From Chloroflexota bacterium (GTDB lineage Bacteria > Chloroflexota > Anaerolineae > Anaerolineales > UBA11579): a DNA stretch of 51,411 nt. Below are positions 16,771 through 25,515 of the stretch, piece by piece (the stretch's first letter is position 1; every line of letters starts with the position of its first letter). Position numbers and translations under genes: made by a program. The stretch is taken from NCBI GenBank assembly GCA_013112575.1, contig JABFGG010000026.1, positions 1-51,411 of the forward strand. The letters run 5' to 3'. The notes below the pieces were generated by a model. It was not told where the DNA came from. It worked only from the letters and a program-made list of their open reading frames with translations, and did no database searches.

Positions 16771-18940
16771 ACTAAAAACGGTTGGACAGTCTGTTATCCG
16801 TAAAGACGTGTGGGACAAGGTTACCGGTGAAGCTACTTATGCAGATGATGCTTCATTGCCTACAATGCTGCATATGAAGATGGTTTTTGCAGAGACCCCC
16901 CATGCGCGTATCCGCAAATTAGAAACCGCTGCTGCTGAAAATCATCCGGGCGTCGTTGCCATTTTTACAGCGAAAGACCTCCCATCGAATGTCATGGGCA
17001 TGGTTACCCAGGACCAACAGGTATTTTGTGATGAGAAGGTTCGCTTCGAGGGGGATCAGGTCTGCGCCATAGTTGCCGAAACTGCTGCCCAGGCAAATGC
17101 CGCTGCTAAACTTGTCCAAATTGAATATGATGATTTGCCTGTGCTTGATTCTCCTTTTCAAGCCATGGAGTCAGGAGCAGCCCTTATCCATGAGGACAAA
17201 CCTGGCAACCTCTGTCATCAGGTTCGCTTGCGTGTCGGCGACGCTGACGCCGCTTTAGCCGAAGCCGACGTTGTCATCGAGCGCGAATATTTCACGCCCT
17301 GGCAAGAGCATGCTTACTTAGAACCGGAAGCCGGATTGGCTTACATTGATGACGAGGGACGCGTAACTGTGCGTGCCTCCGGTCAAAATACACACGATGA
17401 TCTACGCCAGATCTGTGCAGCTCTCGACCTACCAGAAGATCAAGTCCGGGTAGTTTACGGTGCTATTGGCGGGGCCTTTGGCGGGCGGGAAGACGTATCC
17501 GTTCAAATTGCTTTGGCCCTGGCGGCCTGGAAACTACAAAGGCCGGTCAAAATCAGGTGGAGCCGTGAAGAGTCCATCAAAGGTCATGGCAAACGACATC
17601 CGATCACTATTCGACACAAGTGGGGGGCACGGAGTGATGGCACATTGCTCGCTGCCAAAACCGAGGTCATTACTGACGCAGGGGCCTATAATTCGACCAG
17701 CAGCGAAGTACTGACCAATTTCTACTATGCCGCCATTGGCGCTTATCAGATTCCCAATGTGAGCATGGATGGTTTCTCGGCTTTTACGAACAATGTCCCT
17801 GGATGTGCTTTCCGTGGTTTTGGTTCACCACAAGCTACCTTTGCCGCAGAATTGCAAATCGAACATATTGCGGAAGCGCTAAACCTGGACCCAGTTACTA
17901 TTCGACTTAAGAATTGTGTCCGTGATGGCGCCACAATTGCCACACAATCAGAGATCCCACCAGGTGTCAGTCTGCCTGCCCTGATCGAAGCCTGTGCCAA
18001 TGAATTGGGGGCCGAACAGAAAGGCAATGGCTGGGAAATGCCCATCGTCGAAAGTGAAAAGCCCCATAAGCGCAGGGGCATTGGCATGGCTGCAGGGATG
18101 AAAAACTCAGGCTTTGGTTGGGGCTTCCCAGAAGGAAGTGAAGCGCGTGTGGTGCTTCACGGCCAGGCCGATATTGAGCGCGTTGAACTGTTTACCGCTG
18201 CTGCTGATTGTGGCCAGGGTGCGCACAATGTGTTGGCCCAGGTTGCAGCTGAAGCCTTAAACGTTCCCTTGGAAGTCGTAGAGACGGTCACCAGTGATAC
18301 GGCAACTATTGGCGATGCAGGCCCGGCTTCCGCTTCCCGTTTGACCATCTTTGCTGGCCAGGCTGTCAAACAGGCCGCCGACCAGGCTTTGGAAAAATGG
18401 CATAACGAAGACAGGCCTGCTGTTGGTGGTGGCCGCTGGGATGCTCCACTAACCACACCACCTGACCCGGAGACCGGCGCTTGTTTTAATTCGATCACCT
18501 ATGCTTATGGTGTGCAGGCTGTTGAGATTGAAGTAGATATGGAAACAGGAGAAATTGAGATACTCAATATCGTTGCGGCCCATGATCCTGGGCGGGCGGT
18601 GAACCCACAGCAAGTTATCGGGCAGCTACAGGGTGGCATAATTCAAGCTCAGGGCTGGGCACTGACTGAAAACTTCCTGTCACAGGGTGGCTATGTCCAA
18701 ACGGATCGACTTAGTACCTATCTTATTCCGACAAGTTTAGATGCAGTGTCCGAAATTAAATTTGTGCTGCTTGAACAGCCAGACACGATTGGGCCTTACG
18801 GAGTGCGCGGTGTTGGCGAGATCGGCATTTTGCTGCTGGCGCCAGCGCTGGTCAGTGCATTGCATGATGCAACCGGTGTTTGGTTTGACCGCATCCCGCT
18901 AACACCGGAGCGTGTCATTAGCGGGCTACAAACAGCTTAA
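16763..18940 (+). CDS. Molybdenum hydroxylase, molybdopterin subunit (xanthine-dehydrogenase family)
   Basis: 725 residues from a GTG at 16763. Conserved cofactor and active-site motifs: GGAFGGRED, AFRGFGSPQ (Mo-cofactor loop), DCGQGAHNV and the catalytic glutamate in YGVRGVGEIG near the C-terminus. With the FAD and FeS subunits it makes a complete three-subunit hydroxylase that would oxidise a purine or other N-heterocycle at a ring carbon. No AYXCSFR-type motif of CO dehydrogenase is present. No Mo-cofactor maturation gene (XdhC/MoCo chaperone) is in the element, so the host must provide it. Confidence 0.92.
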   Translation: MTELKTVGQSVIRKDVWDKVTGEATYADDASLPTMLHMKMVFAETPHARIRKLETAAAENHPGVVAIFTAKDLPSNVMGMVTQDQQVFCDEKVRFEGDQVCAIVAETAAQANAAAKLVQIEYDDLPVLDSPFQAMESGAALIHEDKPGNLCHQVRLRVGDADAALAEADVVIEREYFTPWQEHAYLEPEAGLAYIDDEGRVTVRASGQNTHDDLRQICAALDLPEDQVRVVYGAIGGAFGGREDVSVQIALALAAWKLQRPVKIRWSREESIKGHGKRHPITIRHKWGARSDGTLLAAKTEVITDAGAYNSTSSEVLTNFYYAAIGAYQIPNVSMDGFSAFTNNVPGCAFRGFGSPQATFAAELQIEHIAEALNLDPVTIRLKNCVRDGATIATQSEIPPGVSLPALIEACANELGAEQKGNGWEMPIVESEKPHKRRGIGMAAGMKNSGFGWGFPEGSEARVVLHGQADIERVELFTAAADCGQGAHNVLAQVAAEALNVPLEVVETVTSDTATIGDAGPASASRLTIFAGQAVKQAADQALEKWHNEDRPAVGGGRWDAPLTTPPDPETGACFNSITYAYGVQAVEIEVDMETGEIEILNIVAAHDPGRAVNPQQVIGQLQGGIIQAQGWALTENFLSQGGYVQTDRLSTYLIPTSLDAVSEIKFVLLEQPDTIGPYGVRGVGEIGILLLAPALVSALHDATGVWFDRIPLTPERVISGLQTA

Positions 18941-18952
18941 TAAATAGGTGCT

Positions 18953-19360
18953 ATGTCTCTGACTTTCCTTCCTGAAATAAGGAGCGTAACCTGGTTTTCA
19001 TTAGGAGCACTAAATAAAAAGATAATTATCAGGTTGTTGCTAATAGCCATTATGATGGCATTGCTATTTTCAGCATGCCAATCATCCCCATCAATTGCAG
19101 GCCGGTGGCAGGCAGAACCGCCCAGTTCCCTTTTGTTTGAGTTTTCTGATGATGGTGTTGTCTATTTATTAGATGGCTTAAGAAGTTATCAGGTTTTCCG
19201 CTTTAAGTTCACTAGTGAGAATACGATTGAACTCTATGATGGCATGGGCAGGATTCGCGTCTTCACCGTTAGTATTTATGATGACAAGATGACTTTTTTT
19301 GATATCGAATCTGGGATTCCGATGGAATTATATCAGCGCGTTTCTGACGACCCGCACTGA
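18953..19360 (+). CDS. Small predicted lipoprotein
   Basis: 135 residues. A hydrophobic segment (IIIRLLLIAIMMALLFSACQ) ends in a lipobox-like LFSAC at residue ~42, with about 22 extra residues in front, so the real start may be later. The mature part is a small beta-rich domain (SIAGRWQAEPPSSLLFEFSD), reminiscent of lipocalin/META-like lipoproteins. It lies 12 bp after the molybdoenzyme and is the last gene of E2. Function unknown. Confidence 0.65.
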   Translation: MSLTFLPEIRSVTWFSLGALNKKIIIRLLLIAIMMALLFSACQSSPSIAGRWQAEPPSSLLFEFSDDGVVYLLDGLRSYQVFRFKFTSENTIELYDGMGRIRVFTVSIYDDKMTFFDIESGIPMELYQRVSDDPH

Positions 19361-19367
19361 CAACCTC

Positions 19368-19386
19368 TGGTGCAGAATTGGTGCAG
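19368..19386. repeat. TGGTGCAG pair, inner right side of E2
   Basis: TGGTGCAG at 19368-19375 and 19379-19386, 11 bp apart. Same octamer as 6461-6468. The stretch 19361-19700 has no convincing gene. Confidence 0.5.
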
Positions 19387-19558
19387 ATGGAATAGAAGTT
19401 GTGGAAACAGTATTATTTATGGACGCTTGATACACCCGTATATGGAGAATGTTGATTGTATAGACACTATATCCAGTTGTTGCAGGAACAATTCAAGGAA
19501 TTTGAATCCTTACCCCCTGATTCGAAGCCAGATTGTAGAGCCGCCCTCCCAACGAATT

Positions 19559-19578
19559 TGGTGCAACGCTGGTGCAAC
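19559..19578. repeat. TGGTGCAAC pair left of att copy 3
   Basis: TGGTGCAAC at 19559-19567 and 19570-19578, 11 bp apart, ending 123 bp before att copy 3; equivalent in place to 7255-7273 before att copy 2 and 1185-1212 before att copy 1. Confidence 0.55.
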
Positions 19579-19700
19579 CACAGAAAAAATAATTGATCTA
19601 TTTGCTGGAAAGTTGCTTCATAACCCCAAAAATAAGGGTTACGTAAAACTGTGTGAACCAAAAGATACGGTATACGCACTATAGAAACAAGTCCACCCAA

Positions 19701-19742
19701 CTCTTAATCAGTAGGTTATAGGTTCGATTCCTATGCGGGTCA
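19701..19742 (+). repeat. att copy 3 (42-bp direct repeat of tRNA-Lys 3' part)
   Basis: Identical to the other two copies; only the tRNA 3' part is present. It marks the right end of E2 and the left end of remnant E3. Confidence 0.9.
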
Positions 19743-19844
19743 TTTTAGTTTTACTTTACTGAGAGTATAGGCAGGGACGTTTTTAGAATTTCTCAAATTT
19801 TAGTAATCGCTCTACTGCAATAGCAACCATTATTCTGCATAAAC

Positions 19845-20360
19845 ATGCCGGATTTTTCAGAGAATCAAACCAAAATAATCGTTGCAATTATTGGATTTAT
19901 CGGCTTCGTTGTAGTTGCCATAATCGGCGGAATTTTCTCCCGCCAAGCTACAACTGATCCAATATTGCTTGCAGCGCAACTTACTTCTGAAGCAGAATCT
20001 CAACTTGCTTTGTCTGAAACATTAGATGAAACTGCTGAGCTTACAATGGGAGCAGCTACTGAAAGTGCTCCCTTAGAAACAGTTACCGCTCAAGACGATC
20101 AAAGTCCAACACTAACCGCATCATTATCTCCTGAAGTACTTGGTCGGATTGCATCCACCTCCAACATTTGGGATGCTCCAGATGGCAAATGGGTTGCTTT
20201 AATTAGTAAGGATGTTCCAGTTAAAATAAATAAATGTGTCGGTATTGACAATATTATCTGGGTATACATTTTAGTTGGTGAAAGAAAAAACACTGCTGGT
20301 TGGCTTACTCTGGACAGACTTATAGTAAACATGGAACTAATGCCGTGTGAAAATAGATAA
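19845..20360 (+). CDS. Membrane-anchored protein with SH3-like domain
   Basis: 171 residues. One membrane helix (about 9-32, IIVAIIGFIGFVVVAIIGGI), a Thr/Glu-rich linker (about 45-90) and a C-terminal domain resembling bacterial SH3 (SNIWDAPDGKWVALISKDVP ... WVYILVGERKNTAGWL). No clear Shine-Dalgarno before the ATG at 19845. Function unknown; likely exported face with the SH3-like domain outside. Confidence 0.6.
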   Translation: MPDFSENQTKIIVAIIGFIGFVVVAIIGGIFSRQATTDPILLAAQLTSEAESQLALSETLDETAELTMGAATESAPLETVTAQDDQSPTLTASLSPEVLGRIASTSNIWDAPDGKWVALISKDVPVKINKCVGIDNIIWVYILVGERKNTAGWLTLDRLIVNMELMPCENR

Positions 20361-20443
20361 TCCAATAAACTTCCAACACTATAGGTAAAAAGAACTTCAC
20401 CTCATCTGTTCGCTTGGTTATAGCCAAAATACTTAATTCCAAT

Positions 20444-21455
20444 TTATTCAAACAGTTCGTCTAATCTCTTTGCGATATTTCTTTGCAGAGAAGGAATTGC
20501 ATGAGAATAAGTATCTAGGGTTATTGTGATAGATGAATGCCCTAATCTCTCTTGAACGATTTTAGGATGAACTCCTTCTTTGAACATCATTTTTGCAGCA
20601 GTATGTCTTAAGTCATGAAATCTTTTTTTGGAAATTCGCGCTTTCTTAAGAATGGTTTGAAAATGTCTGTACAGATTTCTTGGTTCGTGTGGTGTGCCTA
20701 TCGAAGAGTGAAAAACCAGGTTGTCCTCTTGCCACCTTTCACCAGCTAATAGTTTTCCCTTAACGATAATACTTATTTGAGCATTCAGCTTTTCGATTGC
20801 TACATTTCCTAAAGCGATTATTCTTTTTACCCTCTGTGTTTTTGGTTCTGTGAAGATAAGACCTTGCTCGGAAATTCGTTGAAGCTGTCTTTGAATTTTG
20901 ACTAGATTGTTATTGAAGTCAATATCGTCAAAGTTCAATCCAAGTAATTCTCCTTGTCCAAGTCCAGTAGTGACTGCAAGATAGTGCAGAGCTTCATACC
21001 TGGTATCTTTCACTGCGTCCAGTAAATCATTGATCTGCTTGACAGTTAGGGACTTTATTTCTTTATTCTTTAGAGCAGGCTGTTTAGCTCCCTTGATAGG
21101 ATTGCGCCCAAGTAACCCCCAATCCAGAGCCTGATTCAATGCCCTTCGAACAACAGAATGAATTAGTCGAACAGCCCTTACACTTTTCCCTTCTTCAAGT
21201 TTTGAAGAATACGATGCTTGAACATGATCAGTTCATAAATCCTTGACTTTGATTATTCCAATACTGAGTATGATGTACTGTTTACAAACCTGGGAATACT
21301 GCACCCAGGTCTTTGGGTATAGAGTGGGCTTGACAATCTCCAGTCATTCTTTCAACCCCCACTTTAAGATTTGCTCCTTTAAATGACAAACCATTATCAA
21401 TTTTTGCAATTGTTTCTTTTACCCACTCACCACATTCCTTTTTGAATATTGATTA
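20444..21455 (-). pseudogene. Broken tyrosine recombinase of E3
   Basis: Residues equivalent to 140-372 of the E1 integrase remain in one frame, with KRFHDLRHTAAK, RLGHSS and TLDTYSH, but TGMRQGELL has become TGLGQGELL, losing the catalytic arginine. Upstream, homology continues through KDL-stop-TDHVQASYSSKLEEGK (an in-frame TGA near 21,235 where the relative has Arg) and, after a frameshift, ECGEWVKETIAKIDNGLSFK. The Arm domain is gone. So it is inactive by three separate lesions. Confidence 0.9.
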
Positions 21456-21512
21456 GGTCAATTGTGAGTAGCTAAGAGTTGGAATCAACCTAATTGGATT
21501 CTTTATATAATG

Positions 21513-21980
21513 CTAATTGCTGGCCGCGGCCCACTGCACGCGCACGTGGTCGAGGCGCTCGAAGATGGCCCTGGCGACCTGCTGCATCATCTTTGCACCC
21601 AGCGCTGAATCCTCTTCCACGAGTGCCAGGAGCTTCTTGGCCTCGATGCGCATACCGGTGCTGGGTTTGGTGGCCACGGCAGTAGCCGTATAGATGCGCG
21701 CTCCAAGCATGGAGGAATGACCGAAAGGCTCACCGGGGTTGATCTCCCCGATGTAGAAGTCTTTGCGCAGGGTGTTGTCGATCTCATCCATGACGGAGTA
21801 ATGCAGATCAATGTAACCCTCTTCGAGGAAGAAAAGCCACTTGGCATCGTCGCCAATGCCGAAGATGGCTTCACCAGTCTCCCATTCCACCTGCTCGGCA
21901 ACGGTGGCGACCTTGTCGAATTCCTTATCGGTCAGGAAGCCAAAAAATGGGTAACGACGAAGTTTTTCAGGTGAGATCAT
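21513..21980 (-). CDS. Cyclic-nucleotide-binding-domain protein without HTH
   Basis: 155 residues from the ATG at 21980 (MISPEKLRRYPFFGFLTDKE), preceded by GGAGGAGAAGG. It forms a single CRP/cNMP-type beta-barrel (AEQVEWETGEAIFGIGDDAK; GEINPGEPFGHSSML) with a C-terminal helix, and has no DNA-binding winged helix, so it is not a classical CRP/FNR factor. Last gene of the hydrogenase operon; its start overlaps the maturation protease stop. It may sense a nucleotide or interact with the hydrogenase; role unknown. Confidence 0.8.
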   Translation of the reverse strand: MISPEKLRRYPFFGFLTDKEFDKVATVAEQVEWETGEAIFGIGDDAKWLFFLEEGYIDLHYSVMDEIDNTLRKDFYIGEINPGEPFGHSSMLGARIYTATAVATKPSTGMRIEAKKLLALVEEDSALGAKMMQQVARAIFERLDHVRVQWAAASN

Positions 21981-22494
21981 AGACCTTCTCCTCCGTGGTA
22001 TTGGTTTCAATTTGCTTTAGTACGACCTCGGCAGCCTTGGGGATACTGGCCAGCACTTTGGGCGAGAGTTCTTCGGAGAAGTCGAAATTCTGCTCGACTT
22101 CAACGGCTACAACCCAGACATTCTCCGGCAGATCAAGCTCCATCTTGCGGCCGGTTTCCAGTGCCGTTTGCAATGAGGTGTCGTGAGCGGCGGTGGTGTG
22201 GCCTGCCGAGAGGTTGGGGAGCGCTGATAGCGGCATGCTCAGGATGGTGCCAATGGGATATTTGCCCGTGGTGATCGAGTCGACCACCAGCACATCGTGG
22301 TAGCCTTGCATGTTTTCCATCAAGGCCAGCCCCCCTAAAGACAGGTATTGAACATCCACGTCACGCTGGAACTCGACATCCCGCCAAAAAGTGCCTGCCA
22401 GTTTGGACTCGACAGCTTCAACCACGCGCCACCCAATCCCATCGTCCCCCAAAATGGGATTGCCCAGGCCAATTAGAAGGGCAGCGGTTTTCAT
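21967..22494 (-). CDS. [NiFe]-hydrogenase maturation protease
   Basis: 175 residues, HycI/HyaD/HoxW family. The N-terminal motif IGLGNPILGDDGIGWRVV carries the first metal-ligand acidic residue; further family features include VLVVDSITTG (second Asp) and GHTTAAHDTSL. It cleaves the C-terminal peptide of the large subunit after Ni insertion. AGGTGA lies four bases before the ATG. It follows the large-subunit gene by 72 bp, a gap with a GTTGGG/CCCAAC hairpin at 22523-22543. Confidence 0.93.
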   Translation of the reverse strand: MKTAALLIGLGNPILGDDGIGWRVVEAVESKLAGTFWRDVEFQRDVDVQYLSLGGLALMENMQGYHDVLVVDSITTGKYPIGTILSMPLSALPNLSAGHTTAAHDTSLQTALETGRKMELDLPENVWVVAVEVEQNFDFSEELSPKVLASIPKAAEVVLKQIETNTTEEKVYDLT

Positions 22495-22566
22495 AGGTTC
22501 ACCTATTCAATTGGAGGGGCGAGTTGGGCTGAACATACCCAACCCACCCCATGTGCGGATGATTTG

Positions 22567-24033
22567 CTAACAGTATTGTTTCAGGACTTCAACAGGGTTC
22601 CCTTCAGCGTCTTTGATAGTGACTTCCAGAGGCATTTGCCCCGGAAGGGAATGCGTGGCGCAACCGAAGCAGGGGTCGTAGGCGCGGAAGGCCATCTCGA
22701 CCATATTCAACAAACCTTCCGTGACAACGGTGCCGTTGGTGATGAGGCTTTCAGCAGCTTTCTTGATGGACATACTGATGGGGGCGTAGTTGTTGGTGGT
22801 GCCCACGATCAGGTTGACATCAGTGAGTACGCCACACTCATCGGTCTTGTAGTGATGCGTCAGCGTACCGCGGGGGGCTTCCACAATGCCAATGCCTTCT
22901 GAGGGGGCTTCCGTCGGTACGGCATGGAAATCATCAAAAGTGATCTCCGGGTCTGTGGCCAGTTCCACCCAACGCTCGGCAGCGTAGAGCAATTCGATCA
23001 GGCGAGCCCAGTGGGTTGCCAGACGCTGGTGTACGGGCTTGCCGCCCAGTGTCTCGAAGAACTTCTCATAGTGTTCCTGGGCGCGCGGCGTGGCCATGCC
23101 ATCGGCGGCATTAAGGCGTGAGAGCGGGGTCGCACAGTACACGCCCGATTCCTCGCCATCGGTGAAGCCCTGCCAGCCAACCGGCTTAAGATAGGGGAAC
23201 TTGAGATAGGTCCAGGGCTCGACACGTTCGGTGATCCAGTCTTGATACTCGTCCGGTGCATATTTGCCCAGGCGTTTGCCATTGGGATCAACCACACTGA
23301 CCTTGCCGTCGTAGAAATTGACCTTATTGTCTTCGTCGACCAGACCGATGTAGTGGGTGCGGTGGGTGTAGATATCCCCGAGGATGAGGTCCAGATATTC
23401 TTTGTTGCCCAAGACAAGGTCATTAAAAAGCTGCAGGCTGAATTCGGCGAACTCAATGGCCCACAAGCCCATGTCCTCGATCTCTTTGCGTTCTTCTTCG
23501 TTGATGCCGCGGGTTTGCCCTCCAGGGATGGAGGTGCAAGGGTGCACCTTGCGCCCACCGAGAGTCTCAATGACCTTGTGGCCGTATTTGCGGGCCTGGA
23601 TGACCTTACCCCCGATCTCCAGGCCGACTTTGTGGATGACGCCAAGGATGTTGCGTTCGGCTACGGGCGCATCGGGGCCCATGACAAAATCGGGGCCAGC
23701 CAGGGCGTAGAAGTGGGTGGTGTGGTCGGTGACGTAAAAGGCACTGTAGAGTAACTCACGCAGCATCTTGGCCGTGCGCGGCGGGTCAACGCCGTAGACT
23801 GCGTCGGCAGCTTTGGCAGCGGCCATGTGATGGGCTTCCGGGCACACGCCGCAGATGCGGTTGGTGAGGATGGGCATATCCTCCACGGGGCGGCCCACGC
23901 AGAAGCGCTCAAAGCCGCGCAGTTCGGGAATCTGGAAATAGGTATTAGCGACATTGCCCTCATCGTTCAGGAAAATTTCGATCTTGCCATGACCTTCCAG
24001 GCGGGTGATTGGATCAATTGTGATACGTTCCAT
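22567..24033 (-). CDS. mvhA: [NiFe]-hydrogenase large subunit, MvhA-like (group 3c)
   Basis: 488 residues. Ni ligands: C61 and C64 in RICGVCPEAH, C455 and C458 in DPCFGCATH. Maturation cleavage is expected after H461, removing a 27-residue tail (SLPGQMPLEV onward). The sequence around the motifs and the neighbours MvhG, MvhD and HdrA point to group 3c, cytoplasmic hydrogenases coupled to heterodisulfide-reductase-like complexes. It catalyses H2 oxidation for flavin-based electron bifurcation. It follows mvhG by two bases. Confidence 0.93.
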   Translation of the reverse strand: MERITIDPITRLEGHGKIEIFLNDEGNVANTYFQIPELRGFERFCVGRPVEDMPILTNRICGVCPEAHHMAAAKAADAVYGVDPPRTAKMLRELLYSAFYVTDHTTHFYALAGPDFVMGPDAPVAERNILGVIHKVGLEIGGKVIQARKYGHKVIETLGGRKVHPCTSIPGGQTRGINEEERKEIEDMGLWAIEFAEFSLQLFNDLVLGNKEYLDLILGDIYTHRTHYIGLVDEDNKVNFYDGKVSVVDPNGKRLGKYAPDEYQDWITERVEPWTYLKFPYLKPVGWQGFTDGEESGVYCATPLSRLNAADGMATPRAQEHYEKFFETLGGKPVHQRLATHWARLIELLYAAERWVELATDPEITFDDFHAVPTEAPSEGIGIVEAPRGTLTHHYKTDECGVLTDVNLIVGTTNNYAPISMSIKKAAESLITNGTVVTEGLLNMVEMAFRAYDPCFGCATHSLPGQMPLEVTIKDAEGNPVEVLKQYC

Positions 24034-24035
24034 AG

Positions 24036-25037
24036 TTAGCTCCCTTTCCCATTCCAGGAGGCCTGGCCAGTGTGCAAGAGTGAGTGCGCCAGGTTGAAGC
24101 GATAGAAGGAACCCGCCGGATCAACGAGGCCATCAAGGATGGCGTCGATCTCATCCGGGTCGCGGCTATCGATCACCGAGGCTACGGAGGCCATCATGCG
24201 CGCCCCGTAATCAATGACGCCATTGGCGGGGCCATAACACCCTGCGCAGGGTGCGCCTGCCGCGGGGCACAGGGCCGTACAGCCACTGGCCGTGGCCGGG
24301 CCGTTGCACAAGATGCCCTGCTCCAGCAGGCAGATCTCGGGATCGATGCGTTCAACATCCTGAATGCGCACGAACTGCTTGATCTTCTTGACATCGCGTT
24401 TGCGACTGCACTCATCACATACCGTCGAAGTACCAACCCCGAGGACGGTACCCTTGGGGGGCAGTTCGGCCTCGCCTTTAAGTACGGCGATAACGGCATC
24501 GATGACGGCCTCGATCTGGTGGGATTCCGGCGGGCAGCCGGGGATGTAATAATCCACGTCGACCACCTGATCGAGGGTGCGCAGCACGGGGTACATAGTG
24601 GGGATGGTGATGGTGCCCTCTGGCACGTCGTATTCGTATTGGGGAAGAATACCTTCGGGGTTTTCTGTGCTGGCCGTGTGATAAGCGGTTTCGAAGAGGG
24701 CTTCCATGGGGCTGAGGTTAGCCAGCCCAGGGATGCAACCTTCGTTGGCACAGGAGCCGAAAGCCACCAACAGTTGGGACTTCTTGCGCAGTAGCTTGGC
24801 GATGTGCTCATTTTCTTCGTTGCGGATACCGCCGTTGAAGAGCGTGAGCAGGATCTCGCCATCTTGCATAGCCTCAACGTCTTTATATTTGGCGTCCATC
24901 GCCACAGGCCAAAAGGCGACCTCAAAATTGGCATCCACATCCAGAATGCGTTCATGGATGTTGAGGACGGCGATCTCGCAGCCGCCGCAGGAGGCGGCCC
25001 AGTACATTGCAAATTTGGGTTTGCCGTTTTCGCTCAT
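24036..25037 (-). CDS. mvhG: [NiFe]-hydrogenase small subunit, MvhG-like
   Basis: 333 residues. The N-terminal ASCGGCEIAVLN motif, GSCANEGCIPG and PGCPPESHQIEAV provide the proximal [4Fe-4S] ligands. A cysteine-rich C-terminus (CDECSR, CLLEQGILCNGPATASGC, CPAAGAPCAGCYGP) carries the medial and distal clusters. No Tat signal, so the enzyme is cytoplasmic. It passes electrons from MvhA to MvhD. Its start overlaps mvhD by four bases. Confidence 0.92.
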   Translation of the reverse strand: MSENGKPKFAMYWAASCGGCEIAVLNIHERILDVDANFEVAFWPVAMDAKYKDVEAMQDGEILLTLFNGGIRNEENEHIAKLLRKKSQLLVAFGSCANEGCIPGLANLSPMEALFETAYHTASTENPEGILPQYEYDVPEGTITIPTMYPVLRTLDQVVDVDYYIPGCPPESHQIEAVIDAVIAVLKGEAELPPKGTVLGVGTSTVCDECSRKRDVKKIKQFVRIQDVERIDPEICLLEQGILCNGPATASGCTALCPAAGAPCAGCYGPANGVIDYGARMMASVASVIDSRDPDEIDAILDGLVDPAGSFYRFNLAHSLLHTGQASWNGKGS

Positions 25038-25504
25038 GCGGGCACCTCCTCAATTTCGGGTTGGTGAACAGGAATGCCATTGATACCGGCACGTTGTGGC
25101 CAGTTGAGTGGGCCCAGGGCCTTGATCTCTTCGACAAAGACGCCGATCTCTTTAGCGAGGAAGGTGCCTTCGGCGGCGCTGGCCCACACCAGTTTGACGC
25201 GCTCAGGTTCAATGCCCATAGCGGCGATAGTGCGTTTTAGCAATTTGACCCGGCGTAGGGCCTTGTAGTTCTGCTCAAGGTAATGGCATTCGCCGGGGTG
25301 GCAGCCGGTAAGCAAAACGCCGTCTGCGCCGCCAGCAAGGGCCTTGAGTACAAAAGTAGGGTCCAGACGACCGGAGCACATCAGCCGCATGAGGCGCACG
25401 TTGTGGGGATACTTAATGCGCGCCGTGCCTGCCATGTCGGCAGCCCGGTAGCTGCACCAGTTACAGGTAAACCCGATGATGACGGGATCGAATTCATTGG
25501 TCAT
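25034..25504 (-). CDS. mvhD: MvhD-like [2Fe-2S] electron-transfer subunit
   Basis: 156 residues of the FlpD/MvhD family. Conserved cysteines: GFTCNWCSYRAADMAG, LMCSGRLDP and LTGCHPGECHYL. In methanogens this protein bridges the hydrogenase and HdrA; it occurs with HdrA-MetVF type complexes in acetogens. TAGGAGGT lies before the ATG. It sits 11 bp after hdrA. Confidence 0.93.
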   Translation of the reverse strand: MTNEFDPVIIGFTCNWCSYRAADMAGTARIKYPHNVRLMRLMCSGRLDPTFVLKALAGGADGVLLTGCHPGECHYLEQNYKALRRVKLLKRTIAAMGIEPERVKLVWASAAEGTFLAKEIGVFVEEIKALGPLNWPQRAGINGIPVHQPEIEEVPA

Positions 25505-25515
25505 GGAAATACCTC

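Larger units (their letters stand above)
7431..19742. mobile_element. Integrative element E2 (12.3 kb) carrying an N-heterocycle utilisation operon
   Basis: Bounded by att copies 2 and 3 and flanked by phased TGCA-type repeats. Cargo: GntR regulator, nucleoside-type ABC importer, CodA-like deaminase and xanthine-dehydrogenase-type molybdoenzyme, plus a small lipoprotein. Base composition of the cargo is close to the metabolic block and unlike AT-rich E1, so the elements have different histories. The integrase is broken. Confidence 0.75.
19743..21460. mobile_element. Element remnant E3
   Basis: Starts at att copy 3 and has the same order as the left of E1: a rightward surface-protein gene, then a leftward integrase of the same subfamily. 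The integrase is broken and no fourth att copy was found before the hydrogenase operon at 21,513, so the right end appears deleted. Confidence 0.6.

Noticed and set aside
16763..18940. Aerobic CO dehydrogenase (CoxL) instead of xanthine-dehydrogenase type
   Set aside because: The CoxL active-site motif AYXCSFR is absent; the equivalent loop reads AFRGFGSPQ, as in other molybdenum hydroxylases.
19370..19684. Rightward frame of about 104 codons before att copy 3
   Set aside because: No ribosome site and no protein-like pattern; it contains the phased repeat pairs instead.
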